This document shows, in pieces, positions 1 through 9,301 of a stretch of 64,000 bases of DNA. The notes below the pieces were generated by a model. That model did no database searches, had not been told where the DNA came from, and was given only the letters and a program-made list of their open reading frames with translations. The stretch covers positions 1,869,501 through 1,933,500 of the forward strand of contig CP033464.1 of assembly GCA_007833815.1 (NCBI GenBank), in the 5' to 3' direction. Position numbers and translations under genes: made by a program. How positions within the stretch are numbered: position 1 is the first letter of the stretch; the number at the start of each line of letters is the position of its first letter. The DNA comes from Brevibacillus laterosporus (GTDB taxonomy: Bacteria; Bacillota; Bacilli; Brevibacillales; Brevibacillaceae).

Positions 1-951
1 CAAAATAGTCTCAATCAGGCAGAGGCGGAATACCAAACGTCTAGCATGCAATACAGTCAGACAAAGGATCAGAGCCACAATAGTGTAGTTCAGGCACAAG
101 CTGCCTACGATTCTGCGCTAGCACAGTTGAATCAAGCGAAAGCTCCGGCACAAGATTCTTCTCTACAAACAGCGAAAGCATCAGTTACTCAAGCTGAGGT
201 TAAACTACAAGAACTACAGCTTCAATTAGAAAAATTAACGTTAAAAGCGTCAATGGATGGTGTCGTTTTACAGGTGAATGGGGATGTAGGTAAAGCAGCA
301 GCCTCCCCCTTTTTGGTTATGGATAACTCGAATGCCGAAGAATTGGAAGTGCTGGCCCAGATCAGTCAGAGCGAAATTGGTAAAATCAAGCAAGGCATGG
401 AAGCCACTTTTACCATCGGAACCTTTAGTGGTAAAAAATTCCAAGGAAAAGTGAAAACGATATATCCACAAGGAACTACAGACTCAGGAGTGACAACCTA
501 CAAAGTACTCCTTACTGTCGGAAATAAAGAAGGATTGTTAAAACCAGGCATGACGCTCCAGACAACAATTCATGTAGGAACACAAAAGAATGTGCTCTAT
601 GTCCCAACGGCTGCTTTGCGAGAACAAGGTGGGAAAACAGGTGTTTTGGTGAAAGGAGAAGATGGTGCTACTACGAATAAAGAAGGGAAGGCAATAACAG
701 ATTCAAAAAGCAAATCACGTGACAGAGGACAAAATGTGTCAGGTTATCAATTCAAGGAAGTAACGACCGGACTGGTCAGCTCAAATAGCGTCGAAATTAC
801 TTCTGGTCTCGAAGAAGGGGATCAGATTCTATTAATCATGCAGGTACCTAGCTCCTCCGATAACCGTCAAATGCGTCAAGGCGCAGGTATGAGTAGTATG
901 CCCGGAATGGGAGGAGGTATGCCAAGTGGAGGTAGTATCAGAATTAGATAA
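1..951 (+). CDS. HlyD/MacA-type efflux adaptor subunit (5' partial)
   Basis: Membrane-fusion (adaptor) protein of a MacAB/YknXYZ-type ABC exporter, with its start beyond the left edge; the frame is open from base 1. The visible part opens with a Gln/Ala-rich coiled-coil hairpin, followed by the lipoyl/barrel-sandwich half ([20 protein letters not shown]) and a beta-barrel domain ([17 protein letters not shown]). The C-terminus is rich in Met and Gly. It lies immediately upstream of and overlaps the ATPase gene, in the same order as B. subtilis yknX-yknY-yknZ. In Gram-positives this family exports peptides or gives protection from peptide toxins; the substrate here is unknown. Family assignment is firm, function inferred. 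Confidence 0.88.
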   Translation, partial: QNSLNQAEAEYQTSSMQYSQTKDQSHNSVVQAQAAYDSALAQLNQAKAPAQDSSLQTAKASVTQAEVKLQELQLQLEKLTLKASMDGVVLQVNGDVGKAAASPFLVMDNSNAEELEVLAQISQSEIGKIKQGMEATFTIGTFSGKKFQGKVKTIYPQGTTDSGVTTYKVLLTVGNKEGLLKPGMTLQTTIHVGTQKNVLYVPTAALREQGGKTGVLVKGEDGATTNKEGKAITDSKSKSRDRGQNVSGYQFKEVTTGLVSSNSVEITSGLEEGDQILLIMQVPSSSDNRQMRQGAGMSSMPGMGGGMPSGGSIRIR

Positions 952-1675
952 AGCTAGAGCGGTTATTCGCATTACTGATCTTAAAAAGACATATACCATT
1001 GGAGATCAAGAGATACATGCCCTACGTGGAGTAAATCTTATGATTGAAGAAGGGGATTTTGTAGCCATAATGGGTCCATCTGGTTCAGGTAAATCTACCA
1101 TGATGAACGTTATTGGTTGCTTGGATCAACCCTCAAGCGGAGCCTTTTATTTAGATGACGATCCTGTTTCGGAGGCAGAAGATGAGGATTTAGCCAAAAT
1201 TAGGAATCAAAAAATAGGTTTTGTTTTCCAAAATTTTAACCTACTTCCGCGTACACCAGCGGTAGAAAATGTGGAACTACCACTTTTATATGCAGGTGTA
1301 GATGCCAAACAAAGACGAAAGAGAGCTATTGATTCCCTAAATAGTGTGGGACTTGGCAATCGGTTATACAACAAACCCAATGAGTTATCAGGAGGGCAAC
1401 AGCAACGTGTTTCCATTGCCCGTGCTTTGGTTAATCATCCCGTGATTATTTTGGCAGATGAACCTACAGGCGCTCTTGATACCAAGACTAGTCAAGAGAT
1501 TATGGGGATATTTCAGCGATTAAATGATGAAGGAAAAACCGTTATTTTGGTGACGCATGAATCAGATATCGCTGAATATGCTAAGCGAGTCATCCATTTC
1601 CGTGACGGACAGATAATCGCAAATGATGTGATCCAAGAGCGAAGAATAGCGAAATTCGAGGAAGTGGTAGGATGA
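926..1675 (+). CDS. MacB/YknY-type ABC transporter ATP-binding protein
   Basis: ATPase of a LolD/MacB-type exporter. Walker A is GPSGSGKST (about residue 51), the signature is LSGGQQQR, Walker B is [13 protein letters not shown] and the switch His is in VTHE. The length (249 aa) is normal. The start is GTG at 926, which overlaps the adaptor gene by 26 bases; the strong GGAGGAGGT at 909-918 sits at ideal spacing for it and lies inside the adaptor's Gly/Met-rich tail, so the two genes are translationally coupled. It feeds the permease that overlaps its own end by 4 bases. Confidence 0.93.
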   Translation: MEVVSELDKARAVIRITDLKKTYTIGDQEIHALRGVNLMIEEGDFVAIMGPSGSGKSTMMNVIGCLDQPSSGAFYLDDDPVSEAEDEDLAKIRNQKIGFVFQNFNLLPRTPAVENVELPLLYAGVDAKQRRKRAIDSLNSVGLGNRLYNKPNELSGGQQQRVSIARALVNHPVIILADEPTGALDTKTSQEIMGIFQRLNDEGKTVILVTHESDIAEYAKRVIHFRDGQIIANDVIQERRIAKFEEVVG

Positions 1676-2859
1676 ATTTTTTGGAAGCCATGCGAGTATC
1701 ACTACGAAGTGTAACAGCTAATAAATTGAGGTCTTTTTTAACCATGTTAGGCATCATAATTGGTGTATCTGCTGTGATTACGATGGTAGCAATAGGGGAA
1801 GGGGCAAAATCTAGTGTAGCCAAACAAATTAATGGCTTGGGAAGTAATCTGCTGATTGTCACAGCAGAACTAACAAAGGGTGGCGCTCAACTAACTTTAG
1901 AGGATGCTAAAGCCCTACAACAAAAGGATTCGATAGCAGGTGTTGCCCCTTCCGTTAACATGCGAGCGCAGTTGGTTTATCAGAATGACAACTATTCATC
2001 CAGCTTGGAAGGCACGATGGAATCTTTTCCAGAAGTACGTAACGCTAGCTTACAAGAGGGAAGATTTTTTACTAGCTTTGAGGTCAGCGAGCAGGCAAAT
2101 GTGGTGGTGATCGGTTCAGAGGTTGTCACTAACCTTTTTGCCAGTTCCAATGAAAGTCCAATTGGCAAAACGATTGAAATTAACCAGATTCCATTTACAG
2201 TAATAGGTGTTTTGAAAAGTCAGGGTAGCTCAGGCATGACCAATAATGATGAAAGGGTAATCATTCCGATTACAACGGCGATGGAGCGTCTAGGACAAAG
2301 TAGCCTACACACGATCTATGTGTCAGCTATTTCATCAGATGAGATGCTTCAGGCTCAGTTTGATATCCAACAAACCTTGCGAGCGCAGCATAAGCTAATG
2401 CCTAGCAAAGAGGATGATTTTACCATAAGATCTCAATCAGATATTTTGGAAACGGCACAAAACGTGACCAGTGTCATGACTTCACTGTTATCAGGAATTG
2501 CTGCTATTTCTCTAGTGGTGGGCGGTATCGGTATTATGAACATCATGCTGGTCTCGGTAACGGAGCGTACTCGTGAGATCGGGATTCGTAAAGCAATTGG
2601 AGCTACCAAGGGAGCGATTTTGCAGCAATTTTTGATTGAGTCAATTACCCTGAGTCTGTTAGGTGGGGTGATCGGAATTCTACTGGGAGTGGGAGCGGCT
2701 TGGATCGTGAACAAGCTTGGTGGAGTGGATATTGCGATTACAGTAACTCCTATGCTGTATGCCTTCTTGTCATCTTTATTTGTGGGTGTGATATTTGGAG
2801 TATATCCGGCTAAAAAGGCAGCGGATATGAAGCCAATTGATGCATTGAGATATGAATAG
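1672..2859 (+). CDS. MacB/YknZ-type ABC transporter permease (FtsX fold)
   Basis: Integral membrane subunit of the exporter. An N-terminal MacB_PCD-type segment has one membrane helix ([23 protein letters not shown]), followed by an extracytoplasmic domain of about 200 residues. Three C-terminal helices form the FtsX domain and contain the typical [14 protein letters not shown] coupling motif. The ATG start overlaps the ATPase stop (ATGA). 395 aa is the usual size. Third and last gene of the operon; a strong terminator follows at 2947-2990. Substrate unknown. Confidence 0.93.
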   Translation: MNFLEAMRVSLRSVTANKLRSFLTMLGIIIGVSAVITMVAIGEGAKSSVAKQINGLGSNLLIVTAELTKGGAQLTLEDAKALQQKDSIAGVAPSVNMRAQLVYQNDNYSSSLEGTMESFPEVRNASLQEGRFFTSFEVSEQANVVVIGSEVVTNLFASSNESPIGKTIEINQIPFTVIGVLKSQGSSGMTNNDERVIIPITTAMERLGQSSLHTIYVSAISSDEMLQAQFDIQQTLRAQHKLMPSKEDDFTIRSQSDILETAQNVTSVMTSLLSGIAAISLVVGGIGIMNIMLVSVTERTREIGIRKAIGATKGAILQQFLIESITLSLLGGVIGILLGVGAAWIVNKLGGVDIAITVTPMLYAFLSSLFVGVIFGVYPAKKAADMKPIDALRYE

Positions 2860-2946
2860 GGAGCACTTGTGTCTACTAAATCGTTGTTTGAGGTAATAGT
2901 AAAGAAGAATAGGTTGTACCAATACGAATGTGGTGAAGAACTAGTT

Positions 2947-2990
2947 AAGCCCCGTTTTCCTTGTTTTAATAAACAAGAAAAACGGGGCTT
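2947..2990 (+). terminator. Rho-independent terminator of the efflux operon
   Basis: Near-perfect inverted repeat of about 19 bases (AAGCCCCGTTTTCCTTGTTT against its complement) with a 4-base loop, about 90 bases after the permease stop. The T-rich tail (TTATTTATCATT) is weak, but the stem is long and symmetrical. Confidence 0.8.
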
Positions 2991-3153
2991 ATTTATCATT
3001 TTTAGTTATTAGTTTTGAAAAATATGTAACCTTTTTTCACATATTCTGTATTATGTTAATAGGAGAGTAATGGCTATTAACAAATTACAGAGTATTTGAG
3101 TGATTTGGTAGAAGCTATTTTAACAGACAAGAAAGGAGATTTTATAGTAATAA

Positions 3154-4608
3154 ATGGATATGAGAAAAGAAAAACATCGCCAAATCCAAATAATGAAGCT
3201 CCTCGGTGGAGAAAATAGATGGTTTACGGTTAAGGAATTGTCTGAAAGAGTAGGTTGTTCGTATAAAACCGTTGCGAAGGAGATTTCAATTATTAAAGAT
3301 TTTTTGCCACCCGGGTGGGAGATTTGCTCTGTAAAAGGTAGGGGAGTTCAATTGTTTTTACCTGAAAGCTCCTCTATAAATGAAGTGATCTCATTATTTG
3401 TCAGAGACTCTTTCACTTTTCAAGTATTTCAACAGTTACTTGAAGGCAATGTTAAAACAGTCTCCCAATTAGCAGATCGTTTATTTATACAAGGCCCTTC
3501 TCTTCAAAACGTATTGGGAAGAGTGGAGAAGCATTTAAAGACGTATAAATTACATCTTCAGAAAAACCCGCTTCAAGTTGTAGGAAATGAACTTCAGATC
3601 ATCATGATGTTTTATGAACTATATATAAGGGCCTATAGCAATAAAGAATGGCCGTTTTTAGAATATGAGGCTTTATGTCTCCAATATTTTGATGACGTGG
3701 AAGAAGCATTAGGTATTACTTTTGATGTATATGATAAACATAAGCTATTCTATTTTTTAGCTATTTTATTAATAAGAAAACAACAAGGATATCAGATCAA
3801 ATTAGATAATCAATTTTCAAATAATAATATTGAAGCTCCTTATTACCAAAAAATATCAACAATAATCGAAAATTTAACGTCGAAATATAGCACCTCTTTA
3901 ACGACTGAAGATAAAATTATCCTAACGATTGTTATTAAATCCTCAAAGCATGTATATAAGGACTTTAACAAAGTAAAAAGGGAAGGACTTCAATATTTCC
4001 AAGAAGGCAAAATACAAGTATTCAAATATCTCAGGGATTTTATTTACATGTTGGAAAAACGAATGGGAAAAACATTTATCCATGATGAGGAATTTATTTT
4101 TGCGATAATTGATTATTTTAAACGAACCATATATACCCTAAAGTATTTCTCTAAGATAAAAGTAAGAGAAAAAACCATTACCAAATATATTAGAGAAAAA
4201 CATCGGGAAACTTTTCTACATGTTCAAGAAGTGTACAACGAATGGGCAAAGAAATATGGGATAGCTGATCATATCATTGATGATGAAATTGCCAATGTCA
4301 CAATGCAAATAGAAGCTACGATATCGTTCAAACCTGAATCTAAAAAAGCCCTCATTATATCGGGAGAAGGCACAAGCTGGAAAAGATATATGGAAGCTAT
4401 CCTAAGAGAAAGATTTGGAGAAAAATTACAAGTATTAGACCAGTATTTGTATAATGTAACAGAGGAGCAAATCGAAACCTTAGATATAGATGTCATCATT
4501 ACTACCATTCCTATTGATATACAATCCATCCCCGTCATTCGGGTTCAACCGATTTTATCCCAACGTAACTTTTATACCCTCCAGCAATTTATTCACAACA
4601 AACAATGA
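3154..4608 (+). CDS. AtxA/Mga-like PRD-containing transcriptional regulator
   Basis: 484-aa DNA-binding regulator of the PCVR class (PRD-containing virulence regulators: AtxA, AcpA/B, Mga). The N-terminal winged HTH (residues 10-70) has NRWFTVKELSERVGCSYKTV and LPPGWEICSVKGRGV, resembling the NRWFTIKELS and LPPSW motifs I recall for AtxA. Two PRD-like helical domains follow. KHKL at His196 lines up with the regulatory His of AtxA PRD1, while the expected PRD2 His position reads TMQIE (Gln385). The C-terminal EIIB-like domain ends IDVIITTIPIDIQSIPVIRV. Three in-frame stops (TAG TAA TAA) abut the ATG, fixing the start, although AAAGGAG lies about 16 bases upstream. No target gene is evident. 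Family likely; function inferred. Confidence 0.75.
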   Translation: MDMRKEKHRQIQIMKLLGGENRWFTVKELSERVGCSYKTVAKEISIIKDFLPPGWEICSVKGRGVQLFLPESSSINEVISLFVRDSFTFQVFQQLLEGNVKTVSQLADRLFIQGPSLQNVLGRVEKHLKTYKLHLQKNPLQVVGNELQIIMMFYELYIRAYSNKEWPFLEYEALCLQYFDDVEEALGITFDVYDKHKLFYFLAILLIRKQQGYQIKLDNQFSNNNIEAPYYQKISTIIENLTSKYSTSLTTEDKIILTIVIKSSKHVYKDFNKVKREGLQYFQEGKIQVFKYLRDFIYMLEKRMGKTFIHDEEFIFAIIDYFKRTIYTLKYFSKIKVREKTITKYIREKHRETFLHVQEVYNEWAKKYGIADHIIDDEIANVTMQIEATISFKPESKKALIISGEGTSWKRYMEAILRERFGEKLQVLDQYLYNVTEEQIETLDIDVIITTIPIDIQSIPVIRVQPILSQRNFYTLQQFIHNKQ

Positions 4609-4924
4609 GTTAATACTTCTTGATCTATTCAGACATGGAAAAGATGATTTCTCCTTTAGTAATGAAAGAAGTCATCTTTTTTATTTCCATTAGGTATCAA
4701 TATCAGATTAATAAAAAACGCGGAAAAACGTGATTTTACATAAAGAAAGTCATCATAAAAATGGCTAAATGGTTATGTTTTTATCGAGTAAGTAAAAAAA
4801 TTACCTTTAGTAACGGCAATTATTACTCTTGATAGGAAAATCAGTTCATATGTAATATGTTTATTACAAGATAGGTATAAAGTCTTATGTGATTTTATTT
4901 TATAGGAAGGATTTGTGAGAAGCA
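4609..4924 (+). promoter_or_regulatory. Intergenic region with terminator and A/T-rich promoter region
   Basis: 316 bases without a gene. An imperfect hairpin at 4638-4683 (AAAAGATGATTTC paired with GAAGTCATCTTTTTT) ends the regulator transcript. The rest is A/T-rich and should carry the promoter of the HD-GYP gene, whose ribosome site TAGGAAGGA lies at about 4902-4910. No small ORF or RNA motif was recognised. Confidence 0.5.
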
Positions 4925-6016
4925 ATGCAGTTAGTATCTATTAATCACTGTGAATCTGGTATGAAGCTTTCGCGTGATATTTATAATAGCAACGGTTCAA
5001 TTTTAGTGGGAAATGGAACAATTTTATCCCTACGTTTGATTGAACGACTTAATGAATTAAATATCAATTCTATATATGTTGAACATAAAAATTCAAAGGA
5101 TATCTTTGTTAAGGACATCGTATCTGAACAAACGAAGAAGGAAGCCATAGATTTTGTTTTGTCTATATTTGTTGATTCCCGAAAAAATCCTCAAAAATTT
5201 TGTCAAGTTATTGCTGGGAAACAAATATGCTCTATTGTTCAAGAAAAGCTATCTAGCCTGATTTATAAATGTAAGAATAACCCAACGGTCATGAAGTTAC
5301 TTGCAACAGTGTGTACCGTTGATAAAAATATTTTTGTCCATTCCTTCAATGTAATGATCTATACTGTATTAATTGGTTCAAAAATGGGCTTGAATGAGGA
5401 GCAAATATTAGAATTAGGACTGGGAGCACTCTTACATGATGTAGGAAAAATACTGATTCCTACGGAGATTCTCAATAAACCAGACAAATTAACTAATGAG
5501 GAATATGACATGATCAAAACGCACACTAGCAAGGGATTTGAACTGTTGCAACAAGAGACAGATATCCCAGAATTGGTTGCTCAATGTGCTTATCAGCATC
5601 ATGAACGAATAGATGGACAAGGATACCCCCGTAAATTACATGAGGCCAATATTCATTTATATGCAAAAATAATTGGGGTGTGTGATGTATTCGAAGCTTT
5701 AACTAGCCATCGCGTATATCGAAAACCAATGTTGCCAAATGATGCCATGGAATTTCTCTTTGCAGGTTCAGGCACTCAGTTTTGTCAGAAGGTATTGCAA
5801 GCTTTCCGTAACTCCATTTCACTATACCCTGTAGGCTTTTATGTCACATTAAGTTCAGGCTACTCAGGAGTTATTGTCAAGAATAACCCAGGTATGCCAT
5901 CACGACCTATTGTTCACATTTTGAAAAATGAAGACCATGTTAAAATAACCCCCTATGAAGTGGATTTGTCCAGTGAATTAAACTTGGTTATTTCTGATTA
6001 CAAAGCGCTTGCGTAA
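4925..6016 (+). CDS. HD-GYP domain protein, probable cyclic-di-GMP phosphodiesterase
   Basis: 363-aa cytoplasmic enzyme. The N-terminal part (1-130) resembles the DUF3391-like lead segment of many HD-GYP proteins. The HD-GYP domain (about 135-300) keeps its metal and signature residues: FVHSFNV, LLHDVGK (HD pair), HHERIDGQGYP (HH and GYP signature) and DVFEALTSHRVYR. An intact GYP signature predicts hydrolysis of cyclic-di-GMP to GMP, affecting motility, biofilm or sporulation. There is no sensor or membrane domain. It stands alone between an AtxA-like regulator and a dehydrogenase; no link is implied. Confidence 0.88.
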   Translation: MQLVSINHCESGMKLSRDIYNSNGSILVGNGTILSLRLIERLNELNINSIYVEHKNSKDIFVKDIVSEQTKKEAIDFVLSIFVDSRKNPQKFCQVIAGKQICSIVQEKLSSLIYKCKNNPTVMKLLATVCTVDKNIFVHSFNVMIYTVLIGSKMGLNEEQILELGLGALLHDVGKILIPTEILNKPDKLTNEEYDMIKTHTSKGFELLQQETDIPELVAQCAYQHHERIDGQGYPRKLHEANIHLYAKIIGVCDVFEALTSHRVYRKPMLPNDAMEFLFAGSGTQFCQKVLQAFRNSISLYPVGFYVTLSSGYSGVIVKNNPGMPSRPIVHILKNEDHVKITPYEVDLSSELNLVISDYKALA

Positions 6017-6225
6017 TGCTTGAAACGCAAAGAAATGATGAATCAAACTAATCGTCTGTTTATTTGAAAGGATATTTCGTTATTTATACCTGTAATTCTA
6101 CTTGATCCTTTATAATAGAACTAACATCTAGGAGTCTACACCAGTAATTGGATAGAAAATGAATGTTCACCATCACCGTTTAACGTCTAACAATTACTTG
6201 TCAAAAGCAATTAGGAGGAATTCAA

Positions 6226-7587
6226 ATGAATTACCTAAATGATTTGCGGCAACTACTTCGAGATGACCAAGTATCTGTAAGTGAAAGTGTCCGAGAATTA
6301 CATAGTAAAAATGAATCCTATCACACACCTGCTTTACCTGATGTCGTGGTGTTTCCAGAGTCTACGGAGGATGTATCACGCTTGGTTGCTTTTGCGAATG
6401 ATCGTGAGATACCTGTGGTTCCATTTGGCATCGGAAGTAGCCTAGAGGGACATGCGATCCCCGTGCATGGTGGGGTCTCTTTGGATTTTCAACGAATGAA
6501 TCAGATACTTGAGGTGCGACCAGATGATTTGTTGATACGTGTTCAGCCCGGGATAACCAGAACGGAAGTAAATAAAGAACTGAAAAAATACGGACTGTTT
6601 TTCTCAGTAGATCCAGGGGCAGATGCTACGCTTGGGGGAATGGCAGCTACAAATGCCAGTGGAACTACTGCGGTTCGATATGGTGTTATGCGCGATCAGG
6701 TGCGAGACTTAGAAGTAGTATTAGCGGATGGGAGTATCATCCATACCGGTGGTTTAGCAGCAAAATCGTCGTCTGGTTACCATCTAAATGGTTTATTTGT
6801 TGGTTCAGAAGGGACGTTGGGTGTATTTACCGAGTTGACCCTGCGTGTATACGGAATTCCTGAAGAAATGATGGCTGTTCGAGCTACTTTTCCTGATGTG
6901 GAAAGTGCTGTTCAGACTGCGGTTACCATTCTCTCAGTAGGAATTCCAGTAGCCAAGATTGAGTTGGTAGATGAATTATCCATTCAAAAAATTAATGCGC
7001 ACAATGGTACATCATACGAAGTAACACCTACGTTATTCATTGAGTTTCATGGAAATACAGCAGGACTAGTTCAGGATGCACAGTTTGCTAGAGAGCTGGC
7101 TCTGGATAAAGGATGTCTTATTTTTCAACAGGAAATAGACTCAAAAGCTCGTGCACAATTATGGGAAGCAAGGCATCATCTGTACTATGCGTTTGCCCAC
7201 TCGGTACCAGGCAAGCGTGTCATGACGACCGATGTATGTGTACCTCTGTCAGAATTGGCAGGGGCTGTACGCAATGCCCAACAAATCGTACAAGAATTGC
7301 AATTGGAGGGCGGAGTGCTAGGACATATCGGCGATGGTAATTACCATACCTTGCTCTTACTAAATCCGAATGATTCTGAAGAACTGGCGCGTGCGGAAGA
7401 GGCAAATGCCCGTATTGTTGAATTCGCGCTGGCGCGAGGTGGCACATGTACGGGTGAGCACGGAGTAGGGCTGGGTAAACGAAAATACCAGCAAAAAGAG
7501 CATGGTGAAGCATATCATTTGATGGCTACAATCAAGAAAGCTTTTGATCCAAAAGGAATTTTAAATCCAGGAAAAATTTTTAGTTAA
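6226..7587 (+). CDS. GlcD/D-lactate dehydrogenase-type FAD-binding oxidoreductase
   Basis: 453-aa flavoprotein of the FAD-linked oxidase family (D-lactate dehydrogenase DLD1 or glycolate oxidase GlcD type). The PCMH FAD domain covers about residues 37-215, with PFGIGSSLEGH and GMAATNASGT as FAD-contacting loops. The C-terminal domain holds the metal/substrate signature HIGDGNYH and the family-ending CTGEHGVGLGKRKY motif. The ribosome site TAGGAGGA precedes the ATG. No GlcE/GlcF partners are adjacent, which favours a single-subunit D-lactate or D-2-hydroxyacid dehydrogenase feeding electrons to quinone or cytochrome. Exact substrate not readable. Confidence 0.9.
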   Translation: MNYLNDLRQLLRDDQVSVSESVRELHSKNESYHTPALPDVVVFPESTEDVSRLVAFANDREIPVVPFGIGSSLEGHAIPVHGGVSLDFQRMNQILEVRPDDLLIRVQPGITRTEVNKELKKYGLFFSVDPGADATLGGMAATNASGTTAVRYGVMRDQVRDLEVVLADGSIIHTGGLAAKSSSGYHLNGLFVGSEGTLGVFTELTLRVYGIPEEMMAVRATFPDVESAVQTAVTILSVGIPVAKIELVDELSIQKINAHNGTSYEVTPTLFIEFHGNTAGLVQDAQFARELALDKGCLIFQQEIDSKARAQLWEARHHLYYAFAHSVPGKRVMTTDVCVPLSELAGAVRNAQQIVQELQLEGGVLGHIGDGNYHTLLLLNPNDSEELARAEEANARIVEFALARGGTCTGEHGVGLGKRKYQQKEHGEAYHLMATIKKAFDPKGILNPGKIFS

Positions 7588-7615
7588 TGAAGTTCTGTTC
7601 ATACGATTAACACAT

Positions 7616-7656
7616 GGGACTCTTCTTGATTTTCTTCGAGAAGAGTCCGATTTTTT
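7616..7656 (+). terminator. Terminator after the GlcD-type gene
   Basis: Inverted repeat GGACTCTTCT / AGAAGAGTCC followed by GATTTTTT, about 30 bases after the dehydrogenase stop: a classic rho-independent terminator. Confidence 0.85.
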
Positions 7657-7716
7657 ACTGTTACTAATAACCAATTTAGTTTGTAGATAAAAAAGAAGTA
7701 TCAAACCTGAATAACA

Positions 7717-7755
7717 AGACAAACGTCAGAATACAAGAGGCTCTGACGTTTGTCT
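7717..7755. repeat. Perfect 14-bp inverted repeat
   Basis: AGACAAACGTCAGA and its exact complement TCTGACGTTTGTCT surround an 11-base loop. There is no T-tract on either side, so it is not a clear terminator. It lies between the GlcD terminator and the minus-strand 50-aa gene and could be an operator or a small-RNA hairpin. Confidence 0.6.
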
Positions 7756-7804
7756 ATATAGAAGTTATTATCGGGACACGATCTGTAAATCGTATTTTAA
7801 TTTC

Positions 7805-7957
7805 CTACGATCTTTTTTTAAATTCTCTAAACCCACGATACACGTTTACTGAAGCTGATACCCCTAATAAAATTAGTACCATTGGGCTTACTTCAGAATT
7901 AAAATATAGCCAACCTAATAAACTAAACAGGACGACAGCTGTCAAAAAAGACGCCAT
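7805..7957 (-). CDS. Small membrane protein of 50 aa, function unknown
   Basis: Short ORF supported by a very good ribosome site (GGAGGGAG ending 8 bases before the ATG on the minus strand). The product starts MASFLTAVVLFSLLGWLYF and has two hydrophobic stretches (about 3-20 and 26-37), ending in a basic tail (REFKKRS). That shape fits a two-helix membrane peptide, such as a small immunity or toxin-like protein, but no family was recognised. It is last in a minus-strand set of small membrane and secreted proteins (7805-9259), suggesting an accessory bacteriocin-like locus. Confidence 0.6.
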   Translation of the reverse strand: MASFLTAVVLFSLLGWLYFNSEVSPMVLILLGVSASVNVYRGFREFKKRS

Positions 7958-8070
7958 AGTATACTCTCCCTCCAGCTATCTTTAAAAGTAAATACTATCT
8001 ACCATAGATCGAGATAACTACTGGTAGCCAAGCTATATCGACATTTACACCTTTACCTTCATTTTTGCTA

Positions 8071-8199
8071 TTAAGTTTTTTTTGCAAATTTTGCGTTTTC
8101 CCATGATATAATTGCTCCAGCAATAGCCGCACTTTGCCCACCTGGAACCAGCCCAGCGATTGCTGCCCCTAATGCCCAATCGGTAGAATACTCCTCATT
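8071..8199 (-). pseudogene. Gly/Ala-rich bacteriocin-like peptide fragment without a start codon
   Basis: An open stretch of 42 codons between stops. It encodes a small amphiphilic sequence with ALGAAIAGLVPGG followed by QSAAIAGAIIS and a charged end (WENAKFAKKT). Gly/Ala-rich hydrophobic peptides of this kind are typical of class II or circular bacteriocins. No ATG, GTG or TTG begins the frame; the only ATG nearby (with GAGGAG overlapping it) is in another frame and runs into a stop after 9 codons. It is either a decayed structural gene or an accidental ORF, about 20 bases downstream of the 82-aa membrane gene. Confidence 0.35.
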
Positions 8200-8221
8200 T
8201 TAGGATTCGGACGTTTGATAG

Positions 8222-8470
8222 CTAAAAAAGCATGAATGTATAAATAATCAATAAAATGAAAATAAATAAGGTAAGAAAAGCTAGAATTTTTTCCTTTCTT
8301 TTATAAAAATTGTACAGTAAATATAAAGACAAGATTATATATAAAGCATGCATTAAGAAAGTCCGAAAAAGAGAGCTAGAATCAATAAGAGGCTGGTTGG
8401 ATGCAATACCATATGAAAGACCAAATGCAGTAAAAATCAATACAATTGTCTTTACTATTTTTGAAATCAT
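8222..8470 (-). CDS. Small integral membrane protein (82 aa), function unknown
   Basis: Predicted start is the ATG at 8470, preceded by AAGGAG at good spacing; an ATG further upstream at 8512 lies inside a hairpin and is unlikely. The protein is almost entirely hydrophobic, with three likely helices: TIVLIFTAFGLSYGIA, FLMHALYIILSLYLLYNF, and ILAFLTLFIFILLIIYTF. A short basic loop (YKRKEKI) separates the last two. It lies downstream of the secreted 239-aa protein on the same strand, so an immunity or accessory role is possible but unproven. Confidence 0.65.
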   Translation of the reverse strand: MISKIVKTIVLIFTAFGLSYGIASNQPLIDSSSLFRTFLMHALYIILSLYLLYNFYKRKEKILAFLTLFIFILLIIYTFMLF

Positions 8471-8491
8471 ACGCAATACTCCTTCCCCCGT

Positions 8492-8541
8492 TGAGAATAA
8501 ATACCATGCCAAATTGACATGGTATTTATTCTCAGTTTTTT
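8492..8541 (+). terminator. Long hairpin between two minus-strand genes
   Basis: GAGAATAAATACCATG pairs with CATGGTATTTATTCTC around a short loop. The T-tract (AGTTTTTT) follows on the plus strand only, so it would terminate plus-strand transcription. On the minus strand it lies between the 239-aa gene and the 82-aa gene and could act as a processing or attenuation hairpin. Confidence 0.65.
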
Positions 8542-9259
8542 ACTCATCTTTTGTTGCAACATTAAAATATGGTTTTTCAGCAAAAAACCAATCGCCTACA
8601 TCATTAAACTGATGATTGAACGCTTTAAAATTTAAAAGTTTAAAATAAACTGAGGTATCTTGGAAGCGATATTGATAGAGTTCTTTCCCTCCCATTCCTG
8701 TTTGAACTTTCCCATTTGTTTTATATTGATTAAATTGAATATGTCCATCCATTGATTTGCCCACAGCTAAAGTAACAAATCCAACAAAAGTAGCCCAATT
8801 TGAAACTACATTAAGTATTTCTTTATGAGAAATGAAAATTCCTCTCTTTCCCCCGATATAACCTCCGACAAGGATAGCTCCCCCAATAGCTGTAGCAATT
8901 TCCCCTATAGAGGTTACTTGTTCATCAAGGTCTATTTTGAATGACATATAATAAACCGGATCATAAATACCCTTTGCCGAAACTCCTTGGGTTTTATCGT
9001 CATTTCTCAATGCTTCATCAAAAAATGGTGTTATTTTAACTTTCTTACCATCCAGAGTTGCAATGTTGGTAGCTGTATCAAAAACCAACGTATGATCCTC
9101 ATTGCCAATTGTAACGGTTTCAACATGTACAGTATTGTTATCCATTTGTTCCGTACTACTATTATTCTTTTCTGCATGGGCATAGCTAGACGGTGCTGAC
9201 AGCATTAATACTGGTACTGTTAAGGCTAACACGCCATTTAAAAATTTTTTAGAGAACAT
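8540..9259 (-). CDS. Secreted protein, possibly geobacillin-26-like antimicrobial protein
   Basis: 239 aa (about 26 kDa) with a clear Sec signal peptide (FLNGVLALTVPVLMLSAPSS, then AHA cleavage). The mature N-terminal part is polar (VHVETVTIGNEDHTLVFD, IATLDGKKVKI). A central Gly-rich hydrophobic segment follows (EIATAIGGAILVGGYIGG, WATFVGFVTLAVG), then a Tyr/Phe-rich C-terminus. The design (secreted, about 26 kDa, hydrophobic core, small membrane protein next door) resembles the geobacillin-26 bacteriocin family as I remember it; this is a weak inference. Ribosome site GAGG lies 7 bases before the ATG. Confidence 0.55.
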   Translation of the reverse strand: MFSKKFLNGVLALTVPVLMLSAPSSYAHAEKNNSSTEQMDNNTVHVETVTIGNEDHTLVFDTATNIATLDGKKVKITPFFDEALRNDDKTQGVSAKGIYDPVYYMSFKIDLDEQVTSIGEIATAIGGAILVGGYIGGKRGIFISHKEILNVVSNWATFVGFVTLAVGKSMDGHIQFNQYKTNGKVQTGMGGKELYQYRFQDTSVYFKLLNFKAFNHQFNDVGDWFFAEKPYFNVATKDE

Positions 9260-9301
9260 ACAAAAACCTCATTTCACTATATATTTTTAAATCCACGAAT
9301 A

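Noticed and set aside
8310-8612. 100-codon plus-strand ORF across the minus-strand small membrane genes
   Set aside because: Runs antisense through two better-supported genes and a hairpin, with no ribosome site.
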